52,148 bases of DNA. It comes from Candidatus Rokuibacteriota bacterium (GTDB lineage: Bacteria; Methylomirabilota; Methylomirabilia; Rokubacteriales; CSP1-6). Of this stretch, positions 23,175-30,614 are shown piece after piece. Made by a program: the position numbers and the translations under genes. The stretch covers positions 1-52,148 of the forward strand of contig QHSQ01000040.1 of the NCBI GenBank assembly GCA_003221615.1, in the 5' to 3' direction. The notes under the pieces were generated by a model, which was not told where the DNA came from, did not search any database, and saw only the letters and a program-made list of their open reading frames with translations. The stretch's first letter is position 1. Each line of letters starts with the position of its first letter.

Positions 23175-23585
23175 TCAGGTCTCGAAAACCCGGTAGCCGC
23201 GCGCGTCACTCTGCGCGCCGTCCTTGTAGTTGACGATCCGCTTGGGCGAGGCGTGAGTGCCGAGGAGGCGGAGCACCTCGTCGCCTACCACGCGGAAGCT
23301 GTGCGGCACCTGGGGCGGGATCGCGATCGTGTCGCCCTTACGGAGCGTCACCTTCGCGTCCTCGCGGCCGTCCACCCACGCCTCGGCCACACCGTCCAGG
23401 ATGTGCAGGACCTCCATGTAGGGATGCGAGTGAACGGGCGCCACGTAGCCGGGTTGAGAAGTCTGGATGCCCGTCCGGATCGGCGTGGTCCCTTCGTCGT
23501 CGCCGAGGATCAGCTGGTAGATCGCGTCCGGTCCGAACTTCACGACCTCGGTCTCGTCGAGGCGAACGACCTTCAGCTCGTCCAT
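23175..23585 (-). CDS. Cupin domain protein
   Basis: From the ATG preceded by GGAGG at 5 bases, the protein has 136 residues. It has both cupin motifs: PGYVAPVHSHPYMEVLHILDGVAEAWVDG (HxH plus E, metal ligands) and GDTIAIPPQVPHSFRVVGDEVLRLLG (final H). It is a single-domain beta-barrel that probably binds a metal ion and a small ligand. No specific enzyme activity can be assigned. It is divergent from the tandem QueG-like genes, with 73 bases between the starts. Confidence 0.9.
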   Translation of the reverse strand: MDELKVVRLDETEVVKFGPDAIYQLILGDDEGTTPIRTGIQTSQPGYVAPVHSHPYMEVLHILDGVAEAWVDGREDAKVTLRKGDTIAIPPQVPHSFRVVGDEVLRLLGTHASPKRIVNYKDGAQSDARGYRVFET

Positions 23586-23658
23586 TGGTCCCTCCATGGT
23601 GTTCTCGGCAGTCTCGCCCAGGTGGGGAGGCGAGCGCAAGCTGTGCCATGATAGGCGC

Positions 23659-24642
23659 ATGGCGCTGACCGCCGAGATCGTCAAAGCGAAGGCGCGCGAG
23701 CTCGGCGCCGATGGCGTCGGCATCGCCGACGCCGCCGTGCTCAACGCCCACCCTCCGGACGCCGCCTATCCGCAGATCCCGGTGCGGGTCTCGCCCGAGA
23801 TCAAGAGCTGCGTCGCCTTCTTCAAGCGCATTCCGGCCGGCGCCTTCCGCGCGCGTGACAACGCGTGCATCCACCACGTCGATCAGCTCGTGCTGCGCGA
23901 GATGGACCGCGTCGGTTACCGGATCGCGCGCTTCCTCGAGGAGCACGGTCACTGGGCGTTCCAGACGGCGGCGCAGGAAACCGTCTGGGAGATGAAGAGC
24001 GCGAGCTACGGCTATCTCTCGACGCGCCACGTCGCGATCGAGGCCGGCCTGGGCACGATCGGCTTCGAGCTGAATCTGCTCACGAAGGAAGCGGGGCCGC
24101 GCTGCTACACGACCGTCGTTCTCACCGATGCGGTGCTCGAGCCCGACGGCAAGCTCACCGAGCAGCTCTGCATCGGCGAGCCGTGCTCGCGCTGCCTGTA
24201 TTCCTGTCCCCCCGACGCCGTCCAGCACTGGGGGCTCGACAAGCGCCGCTGCGCCACGTTCGCGCAGGAGTTCGGCTTCTCGACGATCCTGCGTGTCTTC
24301 AGCGGGCTCGTCGGTCAGGAAGGCGCCGAAGCCAAGCTCGGGACGCTCGCGGGTCACGAGTGGTTCGGCATCTGGCAGGGCTTGCTGCGCGTGGTCGGCG
24401 CGTTCGGCGACTGCCCGCGCTGTCTCGCCGTCTGTCCCGTCGGCGACGACTACAACCGGTTCCTCAAGGACGCCCAGCGCGAGATTCCCGAAAAGACCGA
24501 CGAGAAGGTCGCGCGGGCGCGCCAGCTGCTCGGCATCAGGAAGCGGGGCGAGCCGATCCGCGGCATGGCCGATGGGCGCGTGCGCTGGATCGGCGAGGAT
24601 GGCTATCGCCCGCCGGCCCGGCGTGCCGGAAGTCACGCGTGA
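23659..24642 (+). CDS. QueG-like iron-sulphur protein, first of two tandem copies
   Basis: The 327-residue protein resembles epoxyqueuosine-reductase/reductive-dehalogenase-type proteins: an N-terminal ADGVGIADAAVL, STRHVAIEAGLGTIGFELNLLTKEAGPR, and a ferredoxin-like domain. Cysteines at 171, 176, 179 and 183 (CIGEPCSRCLYSCP), 198, and 252, 255 and 259 (CPRCLAVCP) fit two [4Fe-4S] clusters. True QueG is about 380 residues and acts on tRNA with cobalamin. The absence of QueG's C-terminal HEAT-like part and the paralogue next door argue for another reduction reaction. The start is the ATG after a short leader. The stop overlaps the second copy. Confidence 0.85.
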   Translation: MALTAEIVKAKARELGADGVGIADAAVLNAHPPDAAYPQIPVRVSPEIKSCVAFFKRIPAGAFRARDNACIHHVDQLVLREMDRVGYRIARFLEEHGHWAFQTAAQETVWEMKSASYGYLSTRHVAIEAGLGTIGFELNLLTKEAGPRCYTTVVLTDAVLEPDGKLTEQLCIGEPCSRCLYSCPPDAVQHWGLDKRRCATFAQEFGFSTILRVFSGLVGQEGAEAKLGTLAGHEWFGIWQGLLRVVGAFGDCPRCLAVCPVGDDYNRFLKDAQREIPEKTDEKVARARQLLGIRKRGEPIRGMADGRVRWIGEDGYRPPARRAGSHA

Positions 24643-25595
24643 GCCTCACTGCGGCGGCGGTCAAGGCAAAGGCGAAGGCGCTCGGCGCGGATCTCGTCGG
24701 CATCGCGCGTGGCGAGGTGCTGGATCACCATCCGCCCGACCCGGCGCGCCCGCAGACGCCGAGCCGCATCACGCCCGACGATGCGAAGTCGGTCGTCGTC
24801 CTGGCGCGCCGCCTCCTCACCGGGATCAACCGTCTGCGTGGCCACGACGATCGACACAAGCAGTACTCGACCGAGCTCGTCCTGACCGACCTCGAGGAGA
24901 TCGAGCTGAAGCTCGTCTACTTCCTGGAGGACGCGGGCTTCCCATCGATCACGATACCGCCCGTGCATTTCGACCCGCGTCAGTACGATCCCAAGGGCGA
25001 CACGCGCGGTCCGCTCTCGCTCACCCACGCGGCGGTGGAGGCCGGGCTCGGCACGCTGGGCTTGAATCTCATGCTGCTCACGCCCGAGTACGGCCCGCGG
25101 ATCATGCTCGGCGCGGTGCTCACGAGCGCCGATCTCGAGCCCGACCGGCCGATCGCCGAAGCGCTGTGTCTCGGCGAACCGTGCGGCCGCTGCCTCCTCG
25201 CCTGCCCCGCCGACGCGATCGGCCAGTGGACGCTCGACAAGGAGCGCTGCGCCCCGCTCGCGTCGCCCTACGGGTTCACCTACCTCATGGGCCACGTCGA
25301 GCGCCTGGTGAAAGCGCCGCGCGACGCGCAGCTCGCCCTCCTGAAGTCGAAGGAGTCGTTCATGAGCTGGCAATCGATCCTGCGCGGCGTGGGCGTCTAT
25401 TCGGGCTGCACGCGCTGTGTCGATGTCTGCCCGGTGGGGCGCGACTATGACGCGCACCTGCGCGACGCGCAGGAGGAGATCGCCGAGCGCACGCCCGAGA
25501 AGGAGCGCCGCCTGGCGGAGATGGCGCGCCGGCGCGAGTCGGGCGACCGCGGCCCGTACTACGCGCGCTCGGCGCGCTGGATCGGTGGCGCCTGA
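24639..25595 (+). CDS. QueG-like iron-sulphur protein, second of two tandem copies
   Basis: From the GTG overlapping the first copy's stop, the protein has 318 residues. It mirrors its neighbour throughout: TAAAVKAKAKALGADLVGIARGEVLDHHPPD, LSLTHAAVEAGLGTLGLNLMLLTPEYGPR, CLGEPCGRCLLACP (cysteines 177, 182, 185, 189), C204 and CTRCVDVCP (257, 260, 264). The two differ in the middle (about 55-120), where this copy has VVVLARRLLTG...RHKQYSTELVLTDLEEIE. Conserved cluster ligands in both suggest both are functional, perhaps as a heterodimer. A long frame further upstream is a shadow of the first copy. Confidence 0.85.
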   Translation: MSLTAAAVKAKAKALGADLVGIARGEVLDHHPPDPARPQTPSRITPDDAKSVVVLARRLLTGINRLRGHDDRHKQYSTELVLTDLEEIELKLVYFLEDAGFPSITIPPVHFDPRQYDPKGDTRGPLSLTHAAVEAGLGTLGLNLMLLTPEYGPRIMLGAVLTSADLEPDRPIAEALCLGEPCGRCLLACPADAIGQWTLDKERCAPLASPYGFTYLMGHVERLVKAPRDAQLALLKSKESFMSWQSILRGVGVYSGCTRCVDVCPVGRDYDAHLRDAQEEIAERTPEKERRLAEMARRRESGDRGPYYARSARWIGGA

Positions 25596-25598
25596 CCT

Positions 25599-25985
25599 TC
25601 AGCGGACGAGCGCAGGGACTGCGATCGTCAAGCTCGGGAAAGGCGGGAGTGGACCGCGATCAGTGCCGCCGAGGCGCGCCGCCATCTGAAAAACGCCCCC
25701 CGTCAACGTAGAGGCTTCGATACTCGGCATCGCGGGGTCCACGATCCAGTAGTGTGCGATTCCATGTCGCGCATAGAGCTGAAGCTTGGCGCCACGATCA
25801 ACTTGGGCGGTTGAGCGCGACACGATCTCGACGGCGAGTGTCGGAGGCCCTTCGATACCCCGTGCGGTGGCGAGCGAGGACCGCGCAGAGTCCAGAAAGA
25901 TCAGATCGGGCTGGACGACAGTCGTCTCGCTGAGAGGCTCATGGTGAACCCGCTCACTCGCGAGCTCCTGCCCATGCGCCTGATG
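25599..25985 (-). pseudogene. Uma2 family endonuclease-like gene (DUF820), N-terminally truncated
   Basis: The open frame from 25985 reads through Uma2 signatures: TTVVQPDLIFLDSARSSLAT, ARGIEGPPTLAVEIVSRST and KLQLYARHGIAHYWIVDP. These are the PD-(D/E)xK-like core of the family, in which PD and E bind metal. Upstream the frame is closed by TAG at 25986-25988, and no ATG, GTG or TTG precedes the core in frame. The family's N-terminal helix and first strands are absent. A short product from the GTG at 25823 would lack the catalytic PD. It is therefore a remnant. Uma2 genes are common in genomes with mobile elements. Confidence 0.78.
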
Positions 25986-26061
25986 CTAGCCGGCGCGACC
26001 GGGAGGAACTGGGCTCCCGCGCTCCTATCTTCCTGAGGCTCGCGCGCTCACTCGCCGCGCC

Positions 26062-26697
26062 TCACGCGAACGGATCGTCCTCCGCCCCCTCGCGCCACAC
26101 GTACTCCATGTTCCGCGCCGACGTGAGCGCCATCTCGCGGCCGTGAAGGCGCGCGATGAGGCTCAACGCCATGTCGATCCCGGCTGATACGCCCGACGAG
26201 GTCAGCACGTTGCCGTCGTCGACCCAACGCGCCTTGCGCTTCCAGAGGACGCGCGGCCCCTGCTGGGTCACCCAGTCCCAGGCGATCTTGTTCGACGTGG
26301 CGGGCCGGCCGTCGAGCAAGCCGGTGCGCGCGAGCAGGGCCGAGCCGGTGCAGACCGTGGTCGTGATGCGGGCGCGCCGGCTCGCGGCCGCGAGGCGCTC
26401 GAGGAAGGCCAGGTCGGCGACGGCTTTCCGCGAGCCGAAGCCGCCGGGGATCAAGAGAATGTCGTAGTCGGGGGCCTTCTCGAAGCTCCACTCGGCCCAG
26501 CTCGCGGGGCCTTCCCCGGCCTTGACTTTCCCGGCCTCGCTCGCCATCGAAAAGACCTCGAACAGGGGGCGCCGGGTGCCGTCGGGCTGCACGGTCCGGC
26601 ACGAGGCGAACGCCTGGACGGGTCCGTAGACGTCCAGGACGGTGAAGCCTTCGAAGAGCGCGACGGCGACGCGTTGAAGCGCGGGCGCGGTGGTCAT
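26062..26697 (-). CDS. DJ-1/PfpI family protein (isonitrile hydratase-like)
   Basis: The 211-residue protein matches the DJ-1/PfpI superfamily: RVAVALFEGFTVLDVYGPVQAFA, YDILLIPGGFGSRKAV, the nucleophile elbow TTTVCTGSALLARTGLLDGRPATSNK with the catalytic cysteine, and a late LTSSGVSAGIDMALSLIARL. The arrangement resembles isocyanide hydratase and the sensor domain of AraC-type regulators, but no DNA-binding domain is attached. Substrate unknown. The ATG overlaps the stop of the SnoaL-like gene upstream (ATGA), so the two are made together. Confidence 0.9.
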   Translation of the reverse strand: MTTAPALQRVAVALFEGFTVLDVYGPVQAFASCRTVQPDGTRRPLFEVFSMASEAGKVKAGEGPASWAEWSFEKAPDYDILLIPGGFGSRKAVADLAFLERLAAASRRARITTTVCTGSALLARTGLLDGRPATSNKIAWDWVTQQGPRVLWKRKARWVDDGNVLTSSGVSAGIDMALSLIARLHGREMALTSARNMEYVWREGAEDDPFA

Positions 26698-27080
26698 GAG
26701 ATCTCTCCCAGGAGCGGGGCCTTCGCCTTGGCGTAGGTCAGCTTCTCCGTGATGCGGCCGTTCTTGACGTGCAAGATGTCGAGGCCCCGCCACGCCGCCG
26801 GGCCGCGCTTGGTCTCGAGCGTGCAGAGCCACCGGATCAGCGCTTTGCCCTCGATGGCGTCCACGAAGAGGTCCTCGGTGTTGAAGCGCAGCTTGCCGTA
26901 GTCGCCGCGGAACTGGGGCACGAAGGCCGCCCGGATCGCCGCCGCGCCGCGGTTGATCGTCCCGTTGAACTCGTCGTAGATCGCGTCCTCGGCCATGAAC
27001 GCCATCACGCCGTCCAGGTCGTCGCGGTTGAACGCCTCCGTGAAGCCGACCACCAGATCCACGAGCTTCTCGCGTTCCAT
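26694..27080 (-). CDS. SnoaL-like/ketosteroid isomerase-fold protein
   Basis: The 128-residue protein has the NTF2 pattern [52 protein letters not shown], then [50 protein letters not shown]. Typical members bind a small hydrophobic substrate in the cone and use an aspartate; D33 or a residue of YDEFNG may serve. A GAGGAG ribosome site precedes the ATG. It precedes the DJ-1-like gene with a four-base overlap. The glutamate dehydrogenase gene is divergent from it. Confidence 0.88.
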   Translation of the reverse strand: MEREKLVDLVVGFTEAFNRDDLDGVMAFMAEDAIYDEFNGTINRGAAAIRAAFVPQFRGDYGKLRFNTEDLFVDAIEGKALIRWLCTLETKRGPAAWRGLDILHVKNGRITEKLTYAKAKAPLLGEIS

Positions 27081-27265
27081 GCTCGTCTCCTCGTCCCACG
27101 GGGCCGGCCCGTCACCTCAGAGCCGCCGTGTCTATCCGCCGCCCGCGACGATACCGCCTCGGCTCGGTTACCGCCAGCCCTCGCCGCCCGGAGAAGGGGC
27201 GGTCGCACGGGGTCTTACGCGCTCACGGGTTCGGCATGCGAAGATTCTTTCTGGGAGGTGCTGAC

Positions 27266-28684
27266 ATGGCAGGAGCGCAGTCGGGTCCCGGCTTCTTCGA
27301 GACGGTCAACATCTACTTCGACAAGGCGGCTGCGCTCACCGACTACCCGCAGGGGCTCCTCGAGCAGATCAAGGCGTGCAACGCCGTCTACGCCATTCAG
27401 TTCCCGATCCGGCGAAACGGCGGCTACGAGGTCGTCAGCGCCTGGCGAGCCCAGCACAGCCACCACCGCCTGCCCGTCAAGGGCGGCATTCGCTACGCGC
27501 CCACGGTCGACGAGGACGAGGTCAAGGCGCTCGCCGCGCTGATGACCTACAAGTGCGCCATCGTCGACGTGCCGTTCGGCGGGGCCAAGGGCGGCGTGCG
27601 GATCGACACCAAGAAGTACACGGTGCAGGAGCTCGAGCAGATCACCCGTCGCTACACCTCCGAGCTGATCAAGAAGAACTTCATCGGCGCCGGCATCGAC
27701 GTCCCCGCACCCGACTACGGCACGGGCCCGCGCGAGATGGCGTGGATCTACGATACGTACTCGGCGTTCTACCCGGGCTCGATCGACGCGATGGCCTGCG
27801 TCACCGGCAAGCCCGTGACCCAGGGCGGGGTCCGCGGCCGGGTCGAGGCGACGGGCCGCGGCGTCTTCTTCGGGCTTCGCGAGGTGTGCGATCAGGCCGA
27901 CGACATGAAAGCGCTCGGACTCTCTCGCGGGCTCGAAGGCAAGCGTGTCATCGTGCAGGGGCTCGGCAACGTCGGCTACCACACCGCGAAGTTCTGTCAG
28001 GAGGCCGGCTGCCTCATCGTGGGACTTTCGGAGCGCGAGGGCGGCATCTATCGCCCCGAAGGACTCGACGTCGACGCGGTCCTCGCGTTCCAGAAAGAGA
28101 CGCGCTCGATCGTGAACTTCCCGGGCGCGCGGAACATCACACCGACCAACCTGACCCTGGAGGCCGACTGCGACATCCTGATCCCGGCCGCGCTCGAGGG
28201 TCAGCTCACCCAGAAGAACGCGCCGAACATCCGGGCGAAGATCGTGGCGGAGGCGGCGAACGGCCCGACGACCGCCGAGGCCGAGAAGATCCTGCTGGAC
28301 CGCGGAGTGCTGATCGTGCCCGACATCTATCTCAACGCCGGCGGCGTCACGGTCTCGTACTTCGAATGGATCAAGAACCTGTCGCACGTCCGCTTCGGCC
28401 GGGTCGGCAAACGGTTCGAGGAAGCCGCCTTCGATCGCATGCTCTCGGCCGTCGAGAAGGCGACGGGCCGGTTCTTCCCGCCGGAGGAGCGCCTGAAGAT
28501 CGCGCGCGGCGCCGACGAGATCGACCTGGTCAACTCCGGGCTCGAGGAAACGATGATCAGCGCGTACCATCAGATCCACGAGCTATGGAAGTTCACGCGG
28601 GCCGACGATCTCCGGACCGCCGCGTTTCTCAACGCGCTGAAAAAGGTCGCCGCGACCTATCTCGAGCTCGGCATCTTCCCGTGA
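27266..28684 (+). CDS. Glu/Leu/Phe/Val dehydrogenase (glutamate dehydrogenase)
   Basis: From the ATG 5 bases after GGGAGGTG the protein has 472 residues. It has the dehydrogenase core: [43 protein letters not shown] with the catalytic lysine region, [21 protein letters not shown], and the Rossmann part [20 protein letters not shown]. The C-terminal [10 protein letters not shown] motif follows. The length exceeds the usual 410-450 residues slightly through a longer C-terminus. It reversibly deaminates glutamate (or a related amino acid) with NAD(P). A frame extending upstream lacks a ribosome site. Single gene, promoter in the 185 bases before it. Confidence 0.92.
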   Translation: MAGAQSGPGFFETVNIYFDKAAALTDYPQGLLEQIKACNAVYAIQFPIRRNGGYEVVSAWRAQHSHHRLPVKGGIRYAPTVDEDEVKALAALMTYKCAIVDVPFGGAKGGVRIDTKKYTVQELEQITRRYTSELIKKNFIGAGIDVPAPDYGTGPREMAWIYDTYSAFYPGSIDAMACVTGKPVTQGGVRGRVEATGRGVFFGLREVCDQADDMKALGLSRGLEGKRVIVQGLGNVGYHTAKFCQEAGCLIVGLSEREGGIYRPEGLDVDAVLAFQKETRSIVNFPGARNITPTNLTLEADCDILIPAALEGQLTQKNAPNIRAKIVAEAANGPTTAEAEKILLDRGVLIVPDIYLNAGGVTVSYFEWIKNLSHVRFGRVGKRFEEAAFDRMLSAVEKATGRFFPPEERLKIARGADEIDLVNSGLEETMISAYHQIHELWKFTRADDLRTAAFLNALKKVAATYLELGIFP

Positions 28685-28730
28685 GCGAGCCCGCCCGCGC
28701 GCGCACGTTCGGCGCATAGCAGCAGACCTC

Positions 28731-29378
28731 GTGAGCAAGGACTCCGACACCCCCGAGTACGGCCGCCTCAGTCTCTTCCGCGATCCCGCCGGCCTCGATG
28801 GCGAGCGGGCGCGCGAGCTGGCGTTTCGCAACCTCGAGACGCGCGGCAAGTCTCCAGACGAGGTCGCGGCGCGTGCCGAATACCTCGACCTCCTCGGGAT
28901 CCGGCCGGGGCAGCAGGTCCTCGACGTGGGCTGCGGGAGCGGGGTAGTCACCCGCGACATGGCACGGCGGGTGTCGCCGGGGGGCCGTGCGATAGGCCTC
29001 GATCCCAGCGCGGAGTTTCTCACGATCGCTCGCGAGCTGGCGCGAGACTCCCACCCGGACCGCGCGCTCATCCGCCGCGTCGTCGCCGCGTTCTCGGATC
29101 ACGCCGCCGTCGATGGCTGGCTCGTGCGCCGTCTTCCGGGACTGCTCAGTCAAGCCGGGCTCCAGCACGTCGCGACCCGCGCCTTTCTGCCCCTCGAGCG
29201 GGAGCCGGACGGGTTCTATGGACGGGCTGCCGTACGGGCGGCCGACGTGGCGGCCCAGACCGGGGCGATCACCGAGTCCGAGCGCGAGGGTTGGCTCGCT
29301 GCGCTCCGCGCCGAGCAGGCCGCCGGCAACTTTCTCGGCGGCCGCGTCCACATTTTTTGCTGGGGCGTCAAGCCTTGA
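28731..29378 (+). CDS. Class I SAM-dependent methyltransferase with an apparent internal deletion
   Basis: The 215-residue product has motif I at 63-71 (VLDVGCGSG) and the post-I acidic end GLDPS. It then jumps at about residue 106 from FLTIARELARDSH straight into RALIRRVVAAFSDHAAVDGWLVRRLPGLLSQAGL, which in this family lies after motifs II-III. The segment normally carrying the DxxxLPF...FD and LxPGG strands is absent, roughly 70 residues. The frame is intact. The protein probably cannot fold normally or bind S-adenosylmethionine, so it may be decayed. Start GTG, 46 bases after glutamate dehydrogenase. Confidence 0.72.
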   Translation: MSKDSDTPEYGRLSLFRDPAGLDGERARELAFRNLETRGKSPDEVAARAEYLDLLGIRPGQQVLDVGCGSGVVTRDMARRVSPGGRAIGLDPSAEFLTIARELARDSHPDRALIRRVVAAFSDHAAVDGWLVRRLPGLLSQAGLQHVATRAFLPLEREPDGFYGRAAVRAADVAAQTGAITESEREGWLAALRAEQAAGNFLGGRVHIFCWGVKP

Positions 29379-29412
29379 CCGACATCGGGGGTGAGCTCGA
29401 GGCCTTAGACCA

Positions 29413-30585
29413 CTACCCCGTCCACTCGTACTTCTTCGCCGATTTCTCGTTCAGCTCGGTACCCCAGCCCGGTGCGGTCGGGATCTTCATGTGGCCGTCC
29501 GCGATCTCGGGCAGCGCCGTGAAGAGCTCGTCGCGATAGGGCGTCTGCTCTGGATCGCTCTCCATGATCCGCACGTTCGACACCGAGGCGCAGAGGTTGA
29601 GGCTCTGGAACGTGCTGAGGTGGCCGTTGTAGTTGTGGGGCGCGATGTTGAGCTCGAACGTTTCGGCGAGGTCGGCCACTTTCTTCGCCGCCGAGAAGCC
29701 CTGCCACTGCACGTCCACCTTCACCACGTCCATCGCGTGCAGCTCGAAGTACGGCCGGTACTGTCTGATCGTTTGAAGCTGCTCGCCCGAGCAAATCGGC
29801 GCGCGCACCGACGATTTCAGCTGGGCCAGCGCGTGCGGGTCCTGGTTGTCGATCTCGAGCCAGAAGAGGTCGTAGGGTTCCAGCGCTCGGCCCACGCGGA
29901 TCGCCTCGCTCGGCTTGAAGTTGACGTTGATGTCCAGGCAGATGCCGACGTCCGGACCGACGGCGTCGCGCATCGCCGCGATCTGCGCCACCGACTGCTT
30001 GACGATGTCGCGCGACGCCACCTGATCGTGCGGGCCGAGCCGCCCTTGTGAGATGGCGCGCGCCGGCTCACCCGGCCAGATGATGTTGGTCTTGAACGCG
30101 GTGTAGCCGCGAGCCGGCGCCTCGCGCGCCGCGTCGGCGAGATCTTGCAGGGTCTTGAGCGGCTTCACGCCGAGGAGCTTCCAGTTGTTGGCGCGGTACG
30201 TCGCCAGGTGCGACCAGTACACCCACTGGCGCTCGCGGTGCGGCCCGCCCATGAGCTTGTAGACCGGCACGCCCAACGCCTTGCCAGCCAGATCCCACAG
30301 CGCCAGCTCGATCCCGGCGATCGCCTGCTGGGTCGCACCGTAGGGCGCCTGGCGGACGGCGCGATAGAGATCGACGTAATGCTTCTCGACGGCCGTCGGA
30401 TCCTTGCCGATCAGGCGATGACCGAGGTCTTGCACCAGACCGACCAGGCCGCGCGTGATCCCGTCCGACCCGAACTCGCTGTAGCCGGTGAGTCCCGCGT
30501 CGGTGCGGATCGCGCAGAAGTGCCACGGGCGCGGCGGCGTGAAACCGTTGGACACGACGAACGTCTCGATCCCGGTGATCTTCAT
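29413..30585 (-). CDS. Enolase-superfamily protein (mandelate racemase/muconate lactonizing type, sugar-acid dehydratase-like)
   Basis: From the ATG preceded by AAAGGA, the protein has 390 residues. The capping domain begins MKITGIETFVVSN, followed by GIELALWDLAGKALGVPVYKLMGG. In the barrel, ARGYTAFKTN supplies the lysine strand, VGICLDINVNF the first metal ligand, LFWLEIDNQDP the second, and APICSGEQL the third. IAPHNYNG provides the catalytic histidine strand. The order fits acid-sugar dehydratases such as galactonate dehydratase. It follows the fused monooxygenase gene by 29 bases in the same direction. Substrate not determinable. Confidence 0.87.
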   Translation of the reverse strand: MKITGIETFVVSNGFTPPRPWHFCAIRTDAGLTGYSEFGSDGITRGLVGLVQDLGHRLIGKDPTAVEKHYVDLYRAVRQAPYGATQQAIAGIELALWDLAGKALGVPVYKLMGGPHRERQWVYWSHLATYRANNWKLLGVKPLKTLQDLADAAREAPARGYTAFKTNIIWPGEPARAISQGRLGPHDQVASRDIVKQSVAQIAAMRDAVGPDVGICLDINVNFKPSEAIRVGRALEPYDLFWLEIDNQDPHALAQLKSSVRAPICSGEQLQTIRQYRPYFELHAMDVVKVDVQWQGFSAAKKVADLAETFELNIAPHNYNGHLSTFQSLNLCASVSNVRIMESDPEQTPYRDELFTALPEIADGHMKIPTAPGWGTELNEKSAKKYEWTG

Positions 30586-30614
30586 GTCTGTCCTTTCATA
30601 ATCGCGCCTCGGCT

